A stretch of DNA of 10,788 nucleotides, taken from the NCBI GenBank assembly GCA_001430745.1, contig KQ482003.1, positions 1,457,174 to 1,467,961 of the forward strand, in the 5' to 3' direction. The position numbers were made by a program, and so were the translations under genes. Shown piece after piece: positions 1 to 8,795 of the stretch; position 1 is the first letter of the stretch; each line of letters begins with the position of its first letter. The notes beneath the pieces are model-generated. The model did not search any database. It was not told where the DNA came from and worked only from the letters and a program-made list of their open reading frames with translations. This DNA is from Auxenochlorella pyrenoidosa (Eukaryota > Chlorophyta > Trebouxiophyceae > Chlorellales > Chlorellaceae).

Positions 1-2393
1 GTAGTCGGGGAGCCCAAGGCTGCGGGGAGAGGGGTGGGGGGTTGGGGGGGTGGGGGGTGGGGCACGCACGCATGGGGACGAGGGCATGACGGGTAGGCAC
101 AGGCGCACGGCGGTGTAGAGCGAGCGCCACACACCCAGTGGAGGCATGGGGGCCGGCGGAACAAGGCCGCATGGTTGGGGGGCCCTGTGAACTGCACCGC
201 GCAGGCGCCCCCAACAGAGGCGGTGCTCCCTGGCAGGGCCCGGGTGTGCGGCAGCAGCTGGCACCGCTGCAAACATGCAGTAATCCCTGCTTGGACTGGC
301 AGCTGTCCGGTACGCCTAAAATCGTACCCGCGCCTTGGGCACTGCCTCGAGCACCTGCAAAGCGCTGGGGCCTGCCCTTGTGCCCCACCCCGCGACACTC
401 ACCCCTGGTTCATGAGGCCAGGGTTGAGGTTGGAGAGCAGCGAGGCGTTGGCGGCGGCTGCGGCGGCGTAGGGCGAGGGCATGCCCATGCCGGCCAGCAG
501 CCCCTGCGGCAGCGGCGCGCGGCCGGGCAGGCCCAGGAAGCCGCCTGGGTCGGCGCTGCTGCGCCGCGTCTTGGGCTCCGCCAGCATGACCTTGACCTTG
601 TAGCCGGCCACCTGGGGGGGGTGGGGGGGGGCGTCGAGGAAGACAAGTAAGCCAGGGGGTTTGGGGGGGAAGAACACCGCACAGCACAGCTGCATGCTGT
701 TTTCTGGCCGTGGGTGCATGCTGGCGGTTCAGGCTGAGGGGGCAGGTAGCATGTGCCAGCTGGCATCCAAGCAACCCGACGCAGCTTCCCCTCCAGTGCA
801 GCAGCTGCCGGCGACAAATTCAAACATGCGCACTTGATGGCGCAGGAGCAGTGCGGGCCCCGAGCGACAGCGGCATCATCTAGGCAGCAGGTCCCAAGAA
901 CAACGGGCAGGCGGAACGCACCCACGCATGCGGGAACGTATCATAGAAGCGCTGCCGAGGCCCCTGCCAGCAGCGGCGGGACCAGCGCCCCCGCCCCCCA
1001 GCCGGCAGGCCAGGGCCCCTCACCATGCCCGTCTCTTGGATCGTCTCCATGGCCAGGCAGGCGGACGAGGACTTGGCGTACTTGACAAACACGATGCCCT
1101 TGGTGGCAATCAGGTCGGTCTTGCAGTACTGCATGCCGCTGAAGCGCGCCATCTCGGCCTGGAGGCAGGCCAGGCAGGCGGCGGGCTCAGCAGCGCCGGC
1201 TTCCCCCAGCAGCGCCACCACCACAAGCAGATCGGCGCAGGCAGCCGGGAAGGGCAGCGATCGGGCGACCGCGGGACCGGGCAAGCGCCAGCAGCGCAGT
1301 CGGTTGGGCGGCGAGGCGGGGGAGCGGCGGCGCACGGTCCGAGCACGCGCGCCTGCGCCCCGCACGCAGGCCCCCGCCCGTCCCCACCTCGATGATCGTG
1401 CCCTCAGCGCTCTTGGGGACGACCATGAAGAGGCGCGAGCGCGGAGGAGTGTTGTCCGGGTCCGAGGGCAGCTCCTCATGCATGGGCCGCGGCTGCAGGG
1501 CGCCCAGCGTCCTGCAGGACGCGAGCCGGCGGCGCGGCGCGGCATGGTCGGAGCAAGCCTCCAGGTGCAGGCCCCATGCAGAGCCGTGGGAACAGGTGGC
1601 AGGCACTGCAGGCACCGCGACGGCGGCTGGCGGCGGCAGCAGCGGCACCGCTATCCGCCGCGCCGCTGCCGCACTTCCGCTGAGGGTCGGCGGCTCGCCA
1701 ACCCCGTCCCAGCCGGTTGCCAGCCCCTAAACGAGCCCTCACCTGGTGTGTGGGGAGTCGGCCAGTAGCACTTTGAGCCGAGGGCCTTGCCCCTCGTTCA
1801 GTGTCACCTCATGCAGGTTTTCAATAGCCAGGGCTGCCGAGGAAGCGCGGTCATACTTTACGTAGGCCACTCCCCTGCGAGCGAGGGGCAGGGGAGGCGG
1901 GCAGGAGGGTGAGCGGGTGGCGACCTGTTGGTAGGGCTGCCCGGGGCCGCCCCGAGCACTTGCCACTGCTCCGGCAGGGCCGTCCAGCAACGCAGGTGGC
2001 AGCGGGAGGGCGTGGGGAGCCCTCCCGTCCAGCCACCATTCCGGCCGCATGTTGATCGGGCGGCTCCTGCGGGCCCACACCGCTGCCCAGAGGACAGCGG
2101 GGCGTCTCCCGGCCCCGATGCGGGCCCCCCAAGCCCGCGAGAGGGCCGCAGGGCAGTCAAGCAGGGCGGCATCAGCGCTACTCACTTCTCCCGCAGGTAT
2201 TTGACGAACTGCACGTTCCCAAACTGCTCAAACACGCTGCGTAGGAACTCGGCCTGCAGGCGGGGCAGCGGGGGGCGCTCAGGGGGCCGGGGAGCCATCA
2301 TGCGGCAGCGCAAGCAGCCCAACTCACGCTTGTGCTGCGGCCCGCCACTACAAATAGACGAGAGGCCGCCGGTTCATCGATGCTGAGCGACAT
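1..2393 (-). CDS. RBM45-like RNA-binding protein with two tandem RRM domains (3' end outside the window)
   Basis: Exons read on the minus strand: 2393-2328, 2253-2186, 1874-1743, 1511-1388, 1158-1024, 611-403 and 19-1 (continuing past the edge), giving 251 residues so far. All introns are GT-AG and every phase matches. RRM1 spans about residues 11-89: RNP2 LFVVAG at 13-18, RNP1 KGVAYVKY at 45-52, final strand LKVLLADSP at 78-86. RRM2 spans about 114-192: RNP2 LFMVVP at 116-121, RNP1 KGIVFVKY at 150-157, final strand KVKVMLAEPK at 180-189. A Gly/Pro/Ala-rich tail with six alanines (224-229) follows. RNP2 continuing into G-R or P-K, RNP1 with an aliphatic third residue, and strands ending LADSP or LAEPK resemble animal RBM45, a nuclear RNA-binding protein; this is not plant RBP45. 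The ATG at 2393-2391 was chosen because it follows gccgcc and leaves a short leader before RRM1. The RRMs are certain; the RBM45 kinship is judged from memory of the family. Any role in RNA processing is inferred. Confidence 0.85.
24..62 (+). repeat. G-rich tract with potential to form a G-quadruplex
   Basis: At least six runs of four or more G are separated by one to three bases. The tract lies in the last intron visible of the minus-strand RRM gene, just upstream of the acceptor at 21-20. In the transcript it is therefore the C-rich pyrimidine tract of that splice site, while the genomic plus strand is G-rich. Confidence 0.7.
614..631 (+). repeat. G-run serving as the pyrimidine tract of a minus-strand intron
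   Basis: Two long G runs, split by a single T, adjoin the acceptor of the 612-1023 intron of the RRM gene. A second G-rich patch lies at 655-668 in the same intron. On the transcript these are C-rich tracts before exon 6. Confidence 0.6.
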
Positions 2394-5300
2394 GGCGGCG
2401 TCGCAGAGTAGCCCCAGCTCCCACAGGCAAGGGGAGGGGGGGCAGGCAGGGAAGAGGGGCCTGCTGCCCAGGGTCCCCCCGCATTTCCGATGCAGGGCAC
2501 CCTCTGACCACTTGCGATTGCAATCTCGGGACATTCCAGGCCTTAATCAGGAGCAAGAGCGAGGTTTGGGCGGGGCCAGGCCCTGCCGCGGCCCCAAACC
2601 AGCCGACAGTTGACCGCCAACAGACCAGGGGTGCTGCCGCCGCCTGCTGCCGCCCGCCGCCGCAACCTGTTTCAGGGCCTGTAGGATCCTGCCAGCAGGT
2701 AACAAGCCAGTCCATTGCTTCCTCGGCTGTGTCCTGCCCTGCTGCGCGTCCGCTTGGGCCTGCAACGCATGCCAGCATGCGTGTTTGCGCAGGGCAGCAC
2801 GAATGTGCGGGCGGGCAGCGACTGGCTGCCTGCTGCCGCCGCACGGCCAGGTGCTGGGCAGGGATGCGCCAGCCCTGGAATTTTCAGTCTGTTGTGCCCG
2901 CTGCAATACGAATGTGCGGCACGCTGTGAACCAGGTCCTGCAGAGATGTGCCTGACCACGAGCGTGCGTGCGTCATCAGCTGGCCGTGCTGTATTCTGTC
3001 AGCACCTGCACGCCTGTGGTGCAGGGCATGCCCATGAAGCCGGCGCTGAGTTGCCCCCTCATGGTAGGCGCAGGGGCCTGTACAGTTCAATTTCCACCAA
3101 ACTGCGGCAGTTGCCACAGCACCAGCCTGTGGCGAGGGTACATGCTGCCCACACGGGTGAACAAGCGCGAGTCGCACTGCAACAGGGAAAGGGCAAGCCT
3201 GACAGCCCCAAGGCGTGCAACCAGTGCACCCAATCGCCTCCGCTACCAGAAAGCGCGCTGAACTGCCCACAGGCGGCTGCCACAGGGGAGGAAGGACCGG
3301 CAGCGCATGGGGCAGGTGGTGCTGCGTGACTGTGGGTGCAATTTGTGCCGAACAGGTGCTGCAGTCTGCCAACAGATGTACTGGCCAGCAATAACTGCAA
3401 CATTGGCTGCAGTGAGGGGAGCAAGCAAACATTGTGCTGCTCTGCAGCCACTCACTGCTGCCGTAGGCACTTGCCTTGCCCCTCTCACTACAGAGTACAA
3501 TGCAGGTGCCGGGAGTACCAAGCAAGTTAAGCTGCTCAAAGAGGGAGCCGGGCAAGTCCTTTGCAGGCCTTTGTAGGCGTAGCAGGCGGTAGATCTGTGC
3601 AGCAGCAGACGCACCGCTACCGCGTGGTGGCGCTCAAGCAGGAGGGCCCAGAAGCGATGGGTGGGCGATGCGCACGGCAGACCTATGACACCAGTAGGGT
3701 AACATAAGAGAGGAGAGCCAAATAGCGAACCCGCATGCTGCCACAAGACACCTGATCCACTGCAGAGGGGTTGGTGGGACCGATGGAAGCGGCAGCGGCG
3801 CGCCACCTGCTGCCCAACGCAATCTAGGTGTGTTCGCGACTTCCGTCGCGGCCAGTAGACGGTGGGCAGCGCATCTCTGGGCTTCAGCCTAGACATTCAA
3901 GGCCTGCAACAGGCCGAGGGGAGCTGCTAGAGACCCGGCCTGACGGGCTGGCCGGGGAGCCCGCTGCGGGTAGATGGTGCTCTCTAGGACGGCTCTAACG
4001 ATTCCCAAAGCGATCGGGCAGACTGGAAGCTCGGATTTGTCGGTGCATGCCCCTGCAGTACAGCTGGAAACTGCGGCTACAGGCACACGCTGTTGCAGAC
4101 CGTGCCAAGTGCCGTATGGCTAAAGCAAGCGCCTGGAACCTGCGATCGAAGCCGTTTGAAGGCCGCCGGATGGACAGGTAGCGCCGAGACGCGCGACTTG
4201 CGAGTCAACCTGGCAAGTGGGTGTCTTCGAGGCGCCACGATCGCCAAAATCTAGGTCGATTACATATGAACAGCCTAGGGAAGCGGGCCGATGGGTAGAT
4301 GAGAACGTCCTACTTCAGTGCGGGCCAAAGCCGAAACTTGCTGCACGTTCCCCGCGAGCAGAGCGCAGTCGTTGCCGTTTGTTGCAGCCAAGAGGACACT
4401 ATTTGGTCTTTCGGGGTTTCGGAGATGGTTCCGAGTAGGTTTGGCGACAGTTCTCGTGGCGGTCAACAACTGCTGTGCGTGCTGTGTCGATCCTGCTGTG
4501 CCGATCGAAGGCTGGGAAGGGCAGCGATTGAGTCGATGCTGGGCCAGTCGCGCCATTACACGCCTGTTCTTCCTAGTTGGGGTCCCAGCCTTCCCCAAAC
4601 CCTGTGCGTTGTGCCTTGAATCATTGAAGTCGCCGGCTGCACCTCGGCGCGGTCTCCCCGGGCTGCCTTACCCCTGAAACTGCTGTTCTGCTCATGATCC
4701 TTGCATTGCGCGCAGCTGCCATCTCAGATATGGTTTCAGCCCTTGGCTGCGCTGGCACCTTGCCGTCGCCGCCGCCGCCTCGGCTGGACCATCACCGCCA
4801 CTGGACATTGCCGAGCTCAGCAAGGTGTTGCATCCTTCGCATGGCTCCTAGACGTGCGCTTGGTTTCATGTTCCTGATCTCGTGGTCACGAGCCTGCTGC
4901 TTCATATGCGTGCTCAGTGGCCAACTGGGTTGCGCTGGCTCGTCCGTGCATAGGCACTCCCTTCAAGCTGCGGTCAGCTGTTCTCGGCCTGCAGCAAGTT
5001 CAACTGCCCATTGCAACTTCTGCATGTCTGCAGGGTGCTGCATCTCCACAAATATCTTGCACAGTGCATTGCCTCCCTGGATGTGTGGGACCCCTGAGCT
5101 CTGAGCAGCGTGCGCTGCCACCGTCATCCTCCGCTTGTCAGGCTGCGCTGCGTAGTTCTCCTGGGGCAGGTCGGAGCCATACCTGCGGGATGGGAACGCT
5201 TGCATTGGGAGCTGGGAGCATGTAGGGAGCGCAGGCTGTTCCAGGCTCTCTGCACTCGGAAGGACACGCGACTTGGTCGGGGGTAATAAGGCCAGTGGGA

Positions 5301-5510
5301 ATCTGGCCAGTCTCCACACCACCTCGCTTCCCAAGGCGCCGCATACAGCGTAACGTGGCCTGCGTGGTCGCCGAGGGTTTCAACAGCATGACTAGGCATC
5401 AACATGGACCTGCGCCTGACCTGCACGCTGGTAGCGCTGCGGTGCGCCACCGCCCACCTCATAACATCGACGAGCCTGGCGCAACTCTGCGGTGATCCAT
5501 CCTCTTTAAA
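2394..5510. other. Long divergent intergenic region, no supportable gene
   Basis: This gap separates the start codons of the minus-strand RRM gene and the plus-strand membrane-protein gene, so it must hold both promoters and both 5' UTRs. I found no TATA box I would defend. GC is lower than in the exons: the 60-base rows starting at 3481, 4201 and 4381 contain 30, 34 and 31 G+C, against 43 in a coding row starting at 10201. Open frames of 100-220 codons occur on both strands, but they are rich in Cys, Arg, Ser and Pro, show no G/C-ending codon bias, overlap each other and match nothing I recognise. I saw no tRNA-like B box, transposase or terminal repeat. A non-coding RNA gene or a poorly conserved spliced gene cannot be excluded. 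Confidence 0.6.
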
Positions 5511-8287
5511 ATGCTCCCAAAGCTTTCTGCACCCTCCTGGGCGCTAGGCGCCCTGCTGCTAGCCAGCCTCGGTGCTGTCGGCGAGGCGCTCGAGCCCTCC
5601 TCGCCAGGGCTCCTTGGCTCCCGCATGCCCTTGCTGCCAGCTCTCCGCGATACCGTCGCGCTGTTGTCGGAAGCCGAGGCAGGCGGCGGGCGCGGCGCCG
5701 CGGCTCTCCTCCAGGTAACGCCACTCACCGCATGAGTCAAGAGGTGCAGCATTGAGCGCCGCTTTGCACGTCTGCTATTTGGAATTCCCTCATGCACTAT
5801 GAGATCTAAAGATCCTGAATGCTCATATCATCCACTTGCAGGCTCAAGATGTGCTGTGGCCCGCACTCGGCGCCTCCCTGCGGCCCCTGCTGCTGGGCGC
5901 CGGCGCCAGTGCGCCCAGCGCCACCGCCCGGCGCCTTGCTGAGGACGACTCTGGCCCTACCCCCCTCGAGGCTCTGAGGGCGGCAGCCCTGCAGGCCAGA
6001 GACCACATCGGTCTTGACCAGCTCAGGTGGGGCACAGCCTCTGGGAGAAGCCAGCCTCCCGGCAGCTTGCCCATGACCGCAGCAGCCCCATGCTGTCTGT
6101 GTGCATAGCCTTCAGCTGCCATCCTCACCAGCCATCGGTCAAGACACCCCTGTGTGCCATTGCTCCCTACAGGTCTGCCCGACAGGCCGCGTCCGGACTG
6201 GCCGGCCAGCTGTCGGGCCCCCTGGGCGCTCTGCTGGCCGCCGCCGCCGGCGGCGCCGACGGCAGCGCCAGCACCCACCACCGGCTGTCAGAGGACGAGT
6301 CCCTGTCGCAGCAGCTGCAGGAGCGGGCCGCTGACCTTGCGGCACGCTTGCGCCAGCTGGGTGCTGCCCGCTCCGGTCTGCGGAGCCGCCTGCAGGATGC
6401 GCTGGACCCGGGTGCCAGCGCTGAAAATGTCCGGCGGCTGCAGCAGGCCTCGGTGGCGGGGCCCTCTGACGGTGCCATCGGGGATGAGTGGTGGTGGGCA
6501 GAGGAGGAGTATTCTGGCGCTGCTGTCCACCCCGGCTACAGCAAGGAGGGCCTGGCGGAGGTCGTGATCATCGAGGTGAGGCGTGCGCTGGTTGGGGTGG
6601 GGGTGCTGTCTTGTTGTGTCATGGGCTCAGCACCTCCGTCGGGACTGTCCTGCAGCCTTGCCTGCACACCTTGCGGCTGGTCGCTGCGCGCTGGGCTGGT
6701 GCGCCGCTCTGGCTTCTGCCAGCGCGCCTGCCCCAGCTACGCCCTGCCAGGACCCCAAAGCTGTGCGCCTTTGAGACACCACCAGACCCAAGCTCCGCGG
6801 CCATCTGCCTGGTCCCACCAAATGCAGGACGTGTCCCTGGCGCCTCTTGCCTCAGACATGCTCGTCCGCATGCTGGCCCTGGCTCGGGATGCCCTCGACA
6901 TGGCCATCGCCTTGGCCACACCCTCGCCCGCCGACTGGCCCGCTGCCTACGGCGCCGCCCTGCCCCAGCTGCTTGAGCCGCTGCCCTATGACATCCCTGC
7001 CATCGATGCTTCTGAGGATCCCAGCTCTGCGGGCGCACTCCAAGAGGAGGCCGAAACCCTGCCTGCCGCGTATGCTGAGCCCACTGTCGGCACCGCCGCA
7101 GTCATGCAGCAGCCCCCGCTGCCGGCGGGCGAGCCGCCCGTGCGGCGCCGCCGCCTGCGGCAGTCCACCTCCTACGACGACCCCTCGTACTATGACGAGA
7201 GCTACGACGACAGCGAGTACGACTACAGGTGGGCAGCGTTGCAGCTCTGCTGCCTGGGCTGCCTTGTGTTCCCCCCTCAGCCTTTCACGCAAATGAGTGT
7301 CCTTGCTTCCTCCACATCGCTCCCACTGGAGCAGGCGCTGCCAGGCGGGGCCGACATTTTGCACCACCCGCCTGCCGCCCGCAGCCTGCCTGACGCCTCC
7401 CCTGCCACCCTGGCGCCCGCCCCCCCTGCGCAGCGGCAGCGAGTACAGCGAGGCATACTATGCCGACCTGGACGACTGGCTCTTCAACAGCGCCCTGGAG
7501 CTGCAGATTGTGCTTGCCCACCTGACGAGCCCGCCTGCCGCGACCGGCGGCAGCACCCAGCTGGGCCCCCCGGCCGATGCCTCCCAGCCTAACCTCCCCG
7601 TCTTTGCTGTCTTTGCCGGCAGCAGCAAGGCGGCAGTGCCGACCGGCAATGGCTCGGCGGCCGTGGCGGACGGCCAGCCTGCGGGGCCGCGTGCTGTGGA
7701 GCTGCTGATTGCACCGTTCAGCGACGCAGCGCGCACGCCTGTACCCCACACCGAGACGCGCACCGGCCTGGACCCAAAGTGAGTGAGGGCGGGTCGTGAG
7801 AGCTGAGCAGGCAGCTGCGCAAGGGCTGTCGGGGGTTGGGGCTTTGGTGCTGGCAAGCCGGGGCCTGGCTGTGCCGATTGCCCAGCCCTCTAAAGGTGCG
7901 CAAGCTGTTCATTCCACAAGGCGCCAGTGCATTCCAGAAGGTGCCTGCAGGACGACTCATTGCACTGATCACTGCACCAGCCACGCCTTGCCTGCTCCTG
8001 CCTGTTTCCGCAGGTACTTGGGTGCAGCAATCTCGGTGTCCTGCCTGGTCCTGCTGCTGGGCCTGCTGGCCGGCGCTTGGCACTGGTCTCGCACCCGCAC
8101 CCGCAGCCACGATGGCGACCAGCAGGAGAGCCTGCTCTACCAGCACATCCCGGGCACGCCCTCCCGTGCTCGGAACAGTGCTGCAGGCAGCTCGGCCACG
8201 CCCTGGGCCGCAGGCAAGGCGCATGGCGCCCTGGCTGCCACGGCCATGGGTTCGGTGCCAAAGAAGCTCAGCAATCTGCCAGCCTGA
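5511..8287 (+). CDS. Predicted type I membrane protein, acidic Tyr-rich ectodomain and YxxPhi tail; family unknown
   Basis: Exons: 5511-5714, 5842-6026, 6173-6575, 6828-7228, 7434-7778 and 8014-8287, with GT-AG introns and matching phases, give 603 residues. Residues 1-26 look like a signal peptide: one Lys, then a hydrophobic core around ALGALLLASLGA, with likely cleavage near GEA. Residues 170-222 are Leu/Gln/Arg-rich and probably helical. W236-W238 lies in an acidic patch. A basic run RRRRLR (370-375) precedes a tract at 380-413 with nine tyrosines among Asp, Glu and Ser. N470-G-S is the N-glycosylation sequon I noted. A hydrophobic helix at about 515-537 is followed by RTRTR, a stop-transfer pattern, then a tail of about 65 residues with YQHI at 555-558, fitting the YxxPhi sorting motif. 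The topology therefore suggests traffic through the secretory pathway to a membrane. I recognise no catalytic or binding domain and assign no function. The codons are G/C-ending, which supports a real gene; exact splice choices are unconfirmed. Confidence 0.85.
7431..7439 (+). other. Tandem 3' splice site (CAG CGG CAG) before exon 5 of the membrane-protein gene
   Basis: Two AG acceptors, ending at 7433 and 7439, are six bases apart. Both keep the frame opened by the AG that ends exon 4. The first gives Ser-Gly-Ser-Glu-Tyr and the second Ser-Glu-Tyr, so the choice adds or removes two residues inside the tyrosine-rich tract. I used the first in the gene model, arbitrarily. Confidence 0.5.
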
Positions 8288-8330
8288 TTCTGCCTGGCTT
8301 CGAGCGGCTTCGCTAGCTGAACACCAGCCT

Positions 8331-8354
8331 GGCGGCAGCACCGGCGGCAGCACA
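8331..8354 (+). repeat. Two-copy 12-base tandem repeat in the 3' UTR
   Basis: The unit GGCGGCAGCACC is followed directly by GGCGGCAGCACA, with one mismatch. It lies 43 bases after the stop of the membrane-protein gene. No function is implied. Confidence 0.6.
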
Positions 8355-8454
8355 GCGCGCGCCGCGCCGCTGCATCCCTATTTCCATCCCGCCTGCACTC
8401 CTGGACTTCCACCCACTATTTGCATGTCACGAACTCATCGCTTCACGCCAACTC

Positions 8455-8459
8455 TGTAA
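8455..8459 (+). terminator. TGTAA polyadenylation signal
   Basis: TGTAA is the common poly(A) signal of green algae, replacing AATAAA. This copy lies 168 bases after the stop codon of the membrane-protein gene, on the correct strand and before the next gene. Cleavage would be expected some 10-20 bases downstream. Confidence 0.7.
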
Positions 8460-8691
8460 CAGCGTGCTCCCCAGGGCGCTGGGCCGCTCAGCTCGCCTCG
8501 GGTGGCCTGCGGGACCGATCGCTCGCCGATCAGGGGAACTGGGCGCCTGTCTGGTGCGGGATGAGCTCACTTTGACCTGGGATGATCCGCGGCAGCTTTG
8601 TCCCTCTTTGGCGATGCCTGACGGCAAGCCGCGCTCCTCACGAGGCGGCAAATCCATCTCCTGCCCGTGCGCCGCGGCCTGTGAACACTCT

Positions 8692-8715
8692 CTGCTGCTG
8701 CTGCCGCCGCCGCTG
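8692..8715 (+). repeat. CTG/CCG trinucleotide repeat upstream of the AP-2 alpha gene
   Basis: Four CTG units, three CCG units and one more CTG follow in order. The tract lies 80 bases before the AP-2 alpha start codon, in its promoter or 5' UTR. It may be length-variable between strains. Confidence 0.6.
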
Positions 8716-8795
8716 CCTACCGCTCGCCTCCACTGCGCTTCCTGCAGGCGCAGCTCGTGGGCCAGCAGCTGGACGAATTGTGAGCCAACGGCACC

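Larger units (their letters stand above)
8288..8795 (+). other. 3' UTR of the membrane-protein gene, then the leader of the AP-2 alpha gene
   Basis: The first 170 or so bases are the 3' UTR, ending near the TGTAA at 8455-8459. The rest must hold the promoter and 5' UTR of the AP-2 alpha gene. A pyrimidine-rich stretch followed by ctgcag ending at 8747 could be the acceptor of a 5' UTR intron, but I cannot pair it with a convincing donor. No TATA box is evident. An in-frame stop at 8781-8783 lies upstream of the AP-2 alpha ATG, which supports that start. Confidence 0.55.

Noticed and set aside
138..650. Plus-strand open frames over the left end
   Set aside because: They lie antisense to exon 6 and its introns in the RRM gene, which has clear RRM content on the minus strand.
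3243..3896. Minus-strand open frame of 217 codons
   Set aside because: The composition is Cys/Arg/Leu/His-rich without domains, the codons are not biased to G or C at the third position, and another long frame overlaps it on the same strand.
4217..4677. Overlapping plus-strand frames of 73, 106 and 119 codons, and a minus-strand frame followed by TGTAA at 4264-4260
   Set aside because: Three frames are open at once, which points to few stops by composition. The TGTAA falls 11 bases past the minus-strand stop but is expected by chance at this density.
4963..5334. Minus-strand open frame of 123 codons with a somewhat protein-like C-terminal half
   Set aside because: There is no third-position G/C bias and no recognisable motif. 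It overlaps frames on both strands and sits in the low-GC gap. It remains the least unlikely hidden exon there.
6027..7592. A 521-codon open frame
   Set aside because: It merges exons 3 and 4 of the membrane-protein gene with stop-free introns. It starts exactly at a GT donor and loses the protein-like character between exons and after 7228, where the frame of exon 5 differs.
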